Origin: Cytophagaceae bacterium
Lineage (GTDB): Bacteria > Bacteroidota > Bacteroidia > Cytophagales > Cyclobacteriaceae
Direction: 5' to 3'
DNA: 64,000 nucleotides
Assembly (NCBI GenBank): GCA_006969745.1
Contig: CP030886.1
Coordinates: 248,001 to 312,000 of the forward strand
Made by a program: the position numbers and the translations under genes. This document shows positions 46,409 through 55,600 of this stretch, in pieces. Under the pieces are notes generated by a model. The model was not told where the DNA came from and did no database searches. It worked only from the letters and a program-made list of their open reading frames with translations. Position 1 is the first letter of the stretch. Every line of letters starts with the position of its first letter.

Positions 46409-46478
46409 GCGTCAGGGATAGCAGCGGCATCCTCCGAAGTGAAACGAAGGAGATAAAGCGGATAGCCCGCTCAGACGC
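46409..46478. ncRNA. Structured intergenic element, possible Flavo-1-like RNA or repeat
   Basis: Bounded by complementary GCGTC (46409-46413) and GACGC (46474-46478). Inside are GGG/CCC and CTCC/GGAG pairs, and two AGCGG-like boxes (GCAGCGGCAT and AAAGCGGATA). The order GGGATAGCAGCGGCATCC ... AAAGCGGATAGCCCG resembles a short element I remember from many Flavobacteriia/Bacteroidota intergenic regions, possibly the Flavo-1 RNA motif. Strand and function are unresolved; it could be a mobile repeat rather than an RNA gene. Confidence 0.45.
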
Positions 46479-46502
46479 CCAAATATTACTTTCAGGAAGT
46501 CA

Positions 46503-46532
46503 TTGCTAGTTCTTTAGAATTAGTTACTTTTG
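46503..46532 (+). promoter_or_regulatory. Promoter of the rpsF-rpsR-rplI operon
   Basis: TTG (46503-46505), 19-base spacer and TACTTTTG (46525-46532) match the Bacteroidota consensus exactly. The transcript would begin near 46538, leaving a leader of about 35 bases before rpsF. Confidence 0.75.
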
Positions 46533-46573
46533 CACCTCATTTTTAAAACATTAGTTCTTAATTTAATTAAAAC

Positions 46574-46942
46574 ATGATGAAGAATTACGAGACGGTATTC
46601 ATTTTGACTCCCGTTTTGTCTGAAGCTCAGATGAAGGATACTGTCGGAAAATTCAAGAAAGTTCTAACTGATAACGGCGCCGAGCTTGTTAACGAAGAGA
46701 ACTGGGGATTGCGCAAGCTTGCCTACCCTATTCAGCACAAAACCACCGGGTTTTATCAGCTGTTTGAATTCCGATCAGAGCCTGAACTAATTGCTAAGCT
46801 GGAGACAGAATACAGGAGAGACGAGGCAGTAATGAGATTTCTCACCACTACACTAGACAAGCACGCGGTTATTTATAACGAGCGTAGAAAGAAAGGCGAA
46901 TTCAATAAGAATAAAGAAAACAAGAAGGAGGCAGCCAAATGA
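46574..46942 (+). CDS. rpsF: 30S ribosomal protein S6
   Basis: 122 residues, ferredoxin-like S6 fold: [14 protein letters not shown] at the start, [22 protein letters not shown] and [18 protein letters not shown], then a Lys/Glu-rich tail. Two in-frame ATG codons begin the gene; either may be used. It overlaps rpsR by 4 bp (ATGA). Confidence 0.97.
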   Translation: MMKNYETVFILTPVLSEAQMKDTVGKFKKVLTDNGAELVNEENWGLRKLAYPIQHKTTGFYQLFEFRSEPELIAKLETEYRRDEAVMRFLTTTLDKHAVIYNERRKKGEFNKNKENKKEAAK

Positions 46943-47190
46943 CATTACAGAACGAACCAATAAACAGAGAGCAGAAAAAGGATAAGTACTGCCGATTCAA
47001 AAAGAACGGAATCAAGTACATCGATTACAAAGATCCTGATTTCCTGCTGAAGTTTGTGAACGAGCAAGGTAAGATCCTTCCTCGAAGACTTACAGGTACG
47101 AGCCTGAAGTATCAGAGAAAAGTGTCTCAGGCGATCAAAAGATCAAGACACCTGGCTTTGATGCCGTATGTTGGAGATTCCCTTAAATAA
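46939..47190 (+). CDS. rpsR: 30S ribosomal protein S18
   Basis: 83 residues. S18 signature: [23 protein letters not shown], then [33 protein letters not shown]18 and S6 bind each other on the 16S rRNA, consistent with the overlapping genes. Confidence 0.97.
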   Translation: MTLQNEPINREQKKDKYCRFKKNGIKYIDYKDPDFLLKFVNEQGKILPRRLTGTSLKYQRKVSQAIKRSRHLALMPYVGDSLK

Positions 47191-47198
47191 GTACTGAC

Positions 47199-47642
47199 AT
47201 GGAAGTAATACTAAGAGAAGATATACAAGGTCTTGGCTACAAAAACGATACAGTTGAAGTGAAGCCGGGATACGGCAGAAACTTTCTGATCCCGAGAGGA
47301 ATGGCGATTCTTGCTAGTGATTCTAACAAAAAGATGATCAGCGAAAACATTCGTCAGGCTGCTCACAAGGCTGAGAAAGCAAGAAAAGATGCTGAGGGGA
47401 TTGCTAAGAAAATTGGCGAATTGACACTTGAGATTAAGACAAAAGCTGGTGAAAGCGGTAAAATCTTTGGAGCTATCACTCCTATTCAGGTTGCTGAAGC
47501 ACTAGCTGCTCAGGGTCATGAAGTAGATAGAAAAAGAGTTTCATTTGAGCAAAAAATCAAAGAAGTAGGTGAATACACTGCAATTCTTGATCTGCACAAA
47601 GAAGTTCACCATCCGATTCAAGTAAAGGTGGTTGCTGAATAG
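47199..47642 (+). CDS. rplI: 50S ribosomal protein L9
   Basis: 147 residues. N-terminal domain MEVILREDIQGLGYKNDTVEV and GYGRNFLIPRGMA (rRNA-binding), a long connecting helix (about 42-75), and a C-terminal domain (GKIFGAITPIQVAEAL). Standard length. Last gene of the S6-S18-L9 operon; a terminator follows. Confidence 0.97.
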   Translation: MEVILREDIQGLGYKNDTVEVKPGYGRNFLIPRGMAILASDSNKKMISENIRQAAHKAEKARKDAEGIAKKIGELTLEIKTKAGESGKIFGAITPIQVAEALAAQGHEVDRKRVSFEQKIKEVGEYTAILDLHKEVHHPIQVKVVAE

Positions 47643-47663
47643 GCTAATTAATAATAGATATAT

Positions 47664-47696
47664 AAAACCCTGTTCCGTAAGGTTCAGGGTTTTTTT
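47664..47696 (+). terminator. Rho-independent terminator after rplI
   Basis: AAAACCCTG (47664-47672) pairs with CAGGGTTTT (47685-47693) around a 12-base loop and continues into a T-run to 47696. Confidence 0.8.
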
Positions 47697-47710
47697 ATGA
47701 ACTTTGACTT

Positions 47711-48646
47711 ATGAAATCCACCATTTCAATTGCATTGAGTTTCGCATGCCTGCTAATTGCATGCGGCACCGATGATCCCGATCCGGTGATGAACCCCGTT
47801 GAAGATGAGGGGGAAGAGCTACTCATTGTTGGCCCATGTGGAGACAAGGACTATGACGTAGGTACACTTCAGTGCTCACCTGCCCTATCCAGTGATGAAC
47901 TCGAAGTAGTAACATGGAACATTGAGCGGTTTCCTATGGCAGATGTGACAGCAGGTATAGTTGCAACGATAATTAGAGAGCTTGATGCAGATATCTATGC
48001 TTTGCAAGAAATTAGTGACGTGAATACTTTCACTTCACTTGTTAATTCAATAGAAGGGTATGATGGTATGGCGGTGGATGTCAGAGGTAGTATTGAACTG
48101 GCCTTCATTTACAAAACATCCGAGATCACAAGTATCACCGCTCCTACACTACTGTTTTCAGGCGAAACAACACCCTTTCCCAGAGAGCCTGTAGAATTAG
48201 ATATTACACATTCCAACGGCCTGAGAGTTAAACTGATAAATATTCACCTTAAATGCTGTGATGGCTCTGAAAGCCGAAGAGCTGCAGCCAGTATACGACT
48301 CAAAGACTATATAGATGATAATTATTCAAATGATGAATTGATCATTCTAGGCGATTGGAATGAGGATTTTGATAACGGATCATCCTTTTCCAATTTCATT
48401 CTGGATTCGCAAAACTACGCTTTTGCAGACTTGCCTATCTATCTAGGAGATAGCAAAAACTACAGCTATCCTTGCACAGGAGCTCCATTTTGCCCTAGTC
48501 ATATAGATCATATCCTCATAACTAACGAATTGTGCGATAACCTCACTGCCTCTAAAACAATACGACTGGATGATTGTGTAGCAGACTATCTAACCACAGT
48601 TTCCGACCACAGACCAATAATGGTTAGTTTGAAAGCCGACGACTAA
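47711..48646 (+). CDS. Endonuclease/exonuclease/phosphatase family lipoprotein
   Basis: 311 residues. Lipobox LIAC (Cys18) follows a signal peptide; an acidic Pro/Asp linker precedes the EEP fold. Conserved residues seen: WNIERFP (Asn), DIYALQEI (Glu), INIHLKCC, GDWNEDF (Asp, Asn) and SDHRPI (Asp-His). The metal-dependent phosphodiesterase site is therefore complete. Exported and lipid-anchored, so it may act on extracellular DNA, phospholipid or phosphate esters; substrate unknown. It sits alone between the L9 terminator and the GSCFA gene. Confidence 0.85.
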   Translation: MKSTISIALSFACLLIACGTDDPDPVMNPVEDEGEELLIVGPCGDKDYDVGTLQCSPALSSDELEVVTWNIERFPMADVTAGIVATIIRELDADIYALQEISDVNTFTSLVNSIEGYDGMAVDVRGSIELAFIYKTSEITSITAPTLLFSGETTPFPREPVELDITHSNGLRVKLINIHLKCCDGSESRRAAASIRLKDYIDDNYSNDELIILGDWNEDFDNGSSFSNFILDSQNYAFADLPIYLGDSKNYSYPCTGAPFCPSHIDHILITNELCDNLTASKTIRLDDCVADYLTTVSDHRPIMVSLKADD

Positions 48647-48674
48647 AATCTAACTTAGCATAAAGAATTTAACA

Positions 48675-49640
48675 TTGTTTAAGTTAGAATTTAACATTCC
48701 GAAATCCCCAGAGAAGATAACATTATCAGACTCCATTTGCTTGATGGGTTCTTGTTTTTCAGATGAAATTGGCAAAAATCTAAGCGAGAATAAATTCAAT
48801 GTTCTTTCTAATCCTTTTGGGACCATATACAATCCTCAATCCATTTTTAGATTAATAGCAGACGACATAAGTGAAAATAGAATTATTCAAAGTCAGGACG
48901 TTTTCTATCACTGGGATGCACATGGTACTATTTCTAGTCTTGAAGCAGATGAAACTGACGCCCTATTCCAACAAAAGAGATTAGGTCTTCAGACATATCT
49001 CCAAACTACCAATTGGCTAGTAATCACAGTAGGTACTGCTTTAAGCTATGAACATAAAGAATTTGGAGTTGTAGCTAACTGCCATAAAGTGACTCCTTCA
49101 AGCTTTACCAAACGACTATTGAATAGAAGCGAGATAATAGATGAATTTCATAAAATGCATGAACATCTTCATTCGATTAATCCAAAAATGAAAATCATTT
49201 TTACGGTTAGTCCGGTGAGACATATAAAAGACGGCCTCATTGAAAATAATCGTAGCAAAGCTATTCTGTTGGATACTTTGCACTCAATTTGTGAGATGCA
49301 TGACGATGTAAAATATTTTCCCTCATATGAGATTCTTGTAGATGAATTACGAGATTATAGATTTTACGAAAGCGACTTGATTCATCCATCCAAAGTGGCC
49401 ATTGAGTATATCTGGAAGCGGTTCTACCAGACCTACTTTAATAATGAATCTATAGACACCTTAACGGAGTGGAATAAAATCAAAGCTTCGCTTAACCATA
49501 AACCATTCCAACCTCAATCCCCCGCACATCAGACCTTCTTGAAAAGTACCATGGAGAGATTGATAGAATTGAATAAGAAAATTGATGTGAATGATGAAAT
49601 TGTTCAAATAAAAGATCAAATAAAAAAAGGTGGTTCCTAG
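48675..49640 (+). CDS. GSCFA domain protein
   Basis: 321 residues from a TTG start. The family name motif is visible: LMGSCFSDEIGKNLSENKF (about residues 22-40), followed by SNPFGTIYNPQSI, WLVITVGTALSYEHKEFG and VSPVRHIKDG, as in the SGNH-like GSCFA family. A Ser/Gly-Ser-Cys and a C-terminal His (DLIHPS) resemble SGNH hydrolase blocks. No signal peptide seen, so probably cytoplasmic; substrate unknown. The gene end overlaps the terminator of the convergent adhesin gene. Confidence 0.88.
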   Translation: MFKLEFNIPKSPEKITLSDSICLMGSCFSDEIGKNLSENKFNVLSNPFGTIYNPQSIFRLIADDISENRIIQSQDVFYHWDAHGTISSLEADETDALFQQKRLGLQTYLQTTNWLVITVGTALSYEHKEFGVVANCHKVTPSSFTKRLLNRSEIIDEFHKMHEHLHSINPKMKIIFTVSPVRHIKDGLIENNRSKAILLDTLHSICEMHDDVKYFPSYEILVDELRDYRFYESDLIHPSKVAIEYIWKRFYQTYFNNESIDTLTEWNKIKASLNHKPFQPQSPAHQTFLKSTMERLIELNKKIDVNDEIVQIKDQIKKGGS

Positions 49641-49647
49641 AACCACC
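49622..49647 (-). terminator. Rho-independent terminator of the adhesin gene
   Basis: Minus strand: GGTGGTTC (49647-49640), loop TAG, GAACCACC (49636-49629), then seven Ts (49628-49622). It is a perfect 8-bp stem, 50 bp after the adhesin stop, placed over the last codons of the GSCFA gene. The plus strand has no T-run after it. Confidence 0.8.
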
Positions 49648-49696
49648 CTAACGCAATAACCTTAGCTATCGCTTCCTTAGTTACTTTTCAAATACA

Positions 49697-52600
49697 TCAC
49701 TTCATTTTCACTATTCTTTGCTTTGATACTAACTGTCCAGCTTGATCTTTTATGTAGATGAAGTAGGTACCAGATGCTAAATGAGAAACATTGTAGTGCT
49801 GATTTTCATGCGTTATCTTATGTTCTGCACCATTCAAGTCATAAACTTCAACCAATAGTTTATCATTATTAAATCCTGAAATCCTGAAATAGTCCTTGGT
49901 TGGGTTTGGATATACTCTTAATTGAACATTGCTATCAAATCCAAGAACATTTTCAACAGAAATCATAAAATTTAATTCGTCTGAAGCTTCACCATCACTC
50001 ACAGTTAATATGACTGAATGCGCACCATTCTGATTTTTTCCTGGTGTCCAGCTAAACTCACCTGAGCTTGCGTTTATCGTCATACCTTCGCCCAATGAAG
50101 TCGCATCCAGACTATAGGTAAGCACCTGAGCAGGAAGGTCCGCGTCTGTGGCAACAGCTGTGAAGGTCAATTCAACTCCTTCATCCACTGTCTGATCTCC
50201 GATTGCAGTAAGGACCGGAGCTTCATTCACCTCATTCACCGTCACTGTAATCGTTTCTTCATCCATCTCTGTGCCATCACTCACGGTCACTGTCACAGTA
50301 TGTGCTCCATCTTGTGCTTCGCCAGGAGTCCAGCTAAACTCACCGGAGCTTGCATTTATCGTCATGCCTTCGCCCAATGAAGTCGCATCCAGACCATAGG
50401 TAAGCACTTGAGCAGGAAGGTCCGCATCTGTGGCAACAGCTGTGAAGGTCAATTCAACTCCTTCATCCACTGTCTGATCTCCGATTGCAGTAAGGACCGG
50501 AGCTTCATTCACCTCATTCACCGTCACTGTAATCGTTTCTTCATCCGTCACTGTGCCGTCGCTCACGGTCACTGTCACAGTATGTGCTCCATCTTGTGCT
50601 TCGCCAGGAGTCCAGCTAAACTCACCGGAGCTTGCGTTTATCGTCATGCCTTCGCCCAATGAAGTCGCATCCAGACTATAGGTAAGCACCTGAGCAGGAA
50701 GGTCCGCGTCTGTGGCAACAGCTGTGAAGGTCAATTCAACACCTTCATCCACTGCCTGATCGCCAATTGCAGTAAAGACTGGGTCTTCATTCACCTCATT
50801 CACCGTCACTGTAATCATTTCTGAATCCGTCGCTGTACCGTCACTCACGGTCACTGTCACAGTATGTGCTCCATCTTGTGCTTCGCCAGGAGTCCAGCTA
50901 AACTCCCCGGAGCTTGCGTTTATCGCCATGCCTTCGCCCAATGAAGTCGCATCCAGACTATAGGTAAGCACTTGAGCAGGAAGGTCCGCGTCTGTGGCTA
51001 CAGCTGTGAAGGTCAATTCAACACCTTCATCCACTGACTGATCGCCAATTGCAGTAAGGACTGGGTCTTCATTCACCTCATTCACCGTCACTGTAATCAT
51101 TTCTGAATCCGTCGCTATACCGTCACTCACGGTCACTGTCACAGTATGTGCTCCATCTTGTGCTTCGCCAGGAGTCCAGCTAAACTCACCGGAGCTTGCG
51201 TTTATCGTCATGCCTTCGCCCAATGAAGTCGCATCCAGACTATAGGTAAGCACTTGAGCAGGAAGGTCCGCATCTGTGGCAACAGCTGTGAAAGTCAATT
51301 CAACACCTTCATCCACTGCCTGATCTCCGATTGCAGCAAGGACTGGGGCATCATTAGATGGAGCAGTTGTCATCTCCACCAACACTGGAACAATCTGATA
51401 ATTAGGAGGTACTTCAGAATCTTTCGCTACAACATATATGTCATAATCCGAAGATGGCTCTAAACCGCTTAAGGTTTCTGTGTATTCCTGTCCTGAGAAG
51501 GTTACATCAATTAAGGTGTTTGACACTCCAGTATTGGCATTCCCGTCCAAACCAGCAACTACCTGAGCATTATTAGGTGGGGTTGCTCCGTCGGGTAATG
51601 CTACTACATGAACGACGCTTACCTCATCTAACTCTACCGAGATGTCGACGCTACTCGATGTGATGTTGGAGATTGAGGGAGTGGCGTTCTGAAATACAGG
51701 AGGAGTGTCATCTCCACCTGAAGCCGGACCAAGCGTAGAAACATCAACCTTGGTAACTAAAGTCTGGATATTAGAAGGAGCAGATATATCTTCCGCTATA
51801 ACATAAACATCATAATCTGATGAGGAATACAAGCTGCCTACAGAAAAAGACGTCCCAAATCCAAGGTCAGAGCTATACCCTGCAGATAATGCTCTGGCAA
51901 TCACCGAACTTGGTGCCAATCCTTCATCCTGAACTGCTAATGCTTCAGCCTTAACATCCTCCGGGCTTGGCTGGTCAGAGCCATCTGGTAATACAACAAC
52001 AAATACAACACCATCTTCATCTAAAGTCGATATTATATCAAAACTTGATGATGTAATATTTGAGGCTTGAGGACCTGCTGTTAATACTGGTGGTGTAACA
52101 TCGCCACCACCTCCGCCGGCTGTTGTTGTCACACTAAAATAAGCAGGTGTACTTGTATTTCCTGGTAGATCCATAGCTACCACATATACATCATAGGTTG
52201 TTGAGGCTGTAAGCCCTGCAGCATTAACACTGAACGCATATGGTGATGATGAAGAGGTGCTTGCATTAGAAGCGTAAGTCGCCGGATCACCAGCCCCATC
52301 CACCTGCGTTACAACCTGGGCGGTGGAAGGTACTGGTGCTCCTGAAGTTAAGACTACAAAATAGATCTCACCTTGTTCATTCAATTGTCCTTCAATATCA
52401 AAACCTGTCAACCCTATATTATTCGATTGAGGACCTAAATCAAATGAAGGGGGCGTTACATCTCCGACTGCTGTGGTAACCTCTACTAATGAAGGTGTCA
52501 CCTGAAGATTACCTGAGTTATCTTCTGCCACAACATATATGTCTAAACTCGTAGATGGAGTTAAACCGTTGAAGTTGATCACCAAGTCTACCAATTCGTT

Positions 52601-55600
52601 TGCATTTTGTTGACCTCCAATAGCTACAGGATCACCATTGGAATCCTCAAAATTTGAAACCTGAATAGCACTCGGAGCAGCCGAACCATCTGGGAGAACT
52701 ACGTAATACACAACTCCATCCTCATCCAAAGTCAATTCCAAATCAAAACCATAAGATACAACATTGTTGGCCAACGGACCCACCGTGAATACCGGTGGCG
52801 TAACATCACCGCCACCACCGGAGGTCGTGGTTACCATTATCAGTGTTGGACTGGACTGGAGATTACCACCATTGTCATCAGCTACTATGTAGACATCATA
52901 CGTTGTGGAGGCTGACAGGCCTGTTACTGGCAAATCCTCATCAGTATCTGCGGTGGTTATTGGGGATCCATTCGAGATCAATACAAAATTATCATCGGCA
53001 TCTTGTCCGTTAACTACCTGATTTGAACTTGGTGCTGCCGAACCTGATGGTAGTGCTACATATGAAACATAGCCGGTAACATCCAGGTTAACAGTCAAGT
53101 CAAAAGAACTACTTGTGATATTACTTGCCGAAGGTGTTGAATTCTGGAAGACCGGAGCTGATCCTCCTCCTCCACCGGAGGTCGTGGTTACCGTTATCAG
53201 TGTTGGACTGGACTGGAGATTACCACCATTGTCATCAGCTACTATGTAGACATCATACGTTGTGGAGGCTGACAGGCCTGTTACTGGCAAATCCTCATCA
53301 GTATCTGCGGTGGTTATTGGGGATCCATTCGAGATCAATACAAAATTATCATCGGCATCTTGTCCGTTAACTACCTGATTTGAACTTGGTGCTGCCGAAC
53401 CTGATGGTAGTGCTACATATGAAACATAGCCGGTAACATCCAGGTTAACAGTCAAGTCAAAAGAACTACTTGTGATATTACTTGCCGAAGGTGTTGAATT
53501 CTGGAAGACCGGAGCTGATCCTCCTCCTCCACCGGAGGTCGTGGTTACCGTTATCGATGTTGGGCTGGACTGGAGATTACCACCATTGTCATCGGCTACT
53601 ATGTAGACATCATACGTTGTGGAGGCTGACAGACCTGTTACTGGCAAATCCTCATCAGTATCTGCGGTGGTTATTGGGAAGCCATTCGAGATCAATACAA
53701 AATTATCATCGGCATCTTGTCCGTTAACTACCTGATTTGAACTTGGTGCTGCCGAACCTGATGGTAGTGCTACATATGAAACATAGCCGGTAACATCCAG
53801 GTTAACAGTCAAGTCAAAAGAACTACTTGTGATATTACTTGCCGAAGGTGTTGAATTCTGGAAGACCGGAGCTGATCCTCCTCCTCCACCGGAGGTCGTG
53901 GTTACCGTTATCAGTGTTGGGCTGGACTGGAGATTACCACCATTGTCATCAGCTACTATGTAGACATCATACGTTGTGGAGGCTGACAGGCCTGTTACTG
54001 GCAAATCCTCATCAGTATCTGCGGTGGTTATTGGGAAGCCATTCGAGATCAATACAAAATTATCATCGGCATCTTGTCCGTTAACTACCTGATTTGAACT
54101 TGGTGCTGCCGAACCTGATGGTAGTGCTACATATGAAACATAGCCGGTAACATCCATGTTAACTGTCAAATCAAAAGAACTACTTGTGATATTGCTTACC
54201 GAAGGTGTTGAATTCTGGAAGACCGGAGCTGATCCTCCTCCTCCACCGGAGGTCGTGGTTACCGTTATCAGTGTTGGGCTGGACTGGAGATTACCACCAT
54301 TGTCATCAGCTACTATGTAGACATCATACGTTGTGGAGGCTGACAGACCTGTTACTGGCAAATCCTCATCAGTATCTGCGGTGGTTATTGGGGATCCATT
54401 CGAGATCAATACAAAATTATCATCGGCATCTTGTCCGTTAACTACCTGATTTGAACTTGGTGCTGCCGAACCTGATGGTAGTGCTACATATGAAACATAG
54501 CCGGTAACATCCAGGTTAACAGTCAAGTCAAAAGAACTACTTGTGATATTACTTGCCGAAGGTGTTGAATTCTGGAAGACCGGAGCTGATCCTCCTCCTC
54601 CACCGGAGGTCGTGGTTACCGTTATCAGTGTTGGGCTGGACTGGAGATTACCACCATTGTCATCAGCTACTATGTAGACATCATACGTTGTGGAGGCTGA
54701 CAGGCCTGTTACTGGCAAATCCTCATCAGTATCTGCGGTGGTTATTGGGGATCCATTCGAGATCAATACAAAATTATCATCGGCATCTTGTCCGTTAACT
54801 ACCTGATTTGAACTTGGTGCTGCCGAACCTGATGGTAGTGCTACATATGAAACATAGCCGGTAACATCCAGGTTAACAGTCAAGTCAAAAGAACTACTTG
54901 TGATATTACTTGCCGAAGGTGTTGAATTCTGGAAGACCGGAGCTGATCCTCCTCCTCCACCGGAGGTCGTGGTTACCGTTATCAGTGTTGGGCTGGACTG
55001 GAGATTACCACCATTGTCATCAGCTACTATGTAGACATCATACGTTGTGGAGGCTGACAGGCCTGTTACTGGCAAATCCTCATCAGTATCTGCGGTGGTT
55101 ATTGGGGATCCATTCGAGATCAATACAAAATTATCATCGGCATCTTGTCCGTTAACTACCTGATTTGAACTTGGTGCTGCCGAACCTGATGGTAGTGCTA
55201 CATATGAAACATAGCCGGTAACATCCAGGTTAACAGTCAAGTCAAAAGAACTACTTGTGATATTACTTGCCGAAGGTGTTGAATTCTGGAAGACCGGAGC
55301 TGATCCTCCTCCTCCACCGGAGGTCGTGGTTACCGTTATCGATGTTGGACTGGACTGGAGATTACCACCATTGTCATCGGCTACTATGTAGACATCATAC
55401 GTTGTGGAGGCTGACAGACCTGTTACTGGCAAATCCTCATCAGTATCTGCGGTGGTTATTGGGAAGCCATTCGAGATCAATACAAAATTATCATCGGCAT
55501 CTTGTCCGTTAACTACCTGATTTGAACTTGGTGCTGCCGAACCTGATGGTAGTGCTACATATGAAACATAGCCGGTAACATCCATGTTAACTGTCAAATC

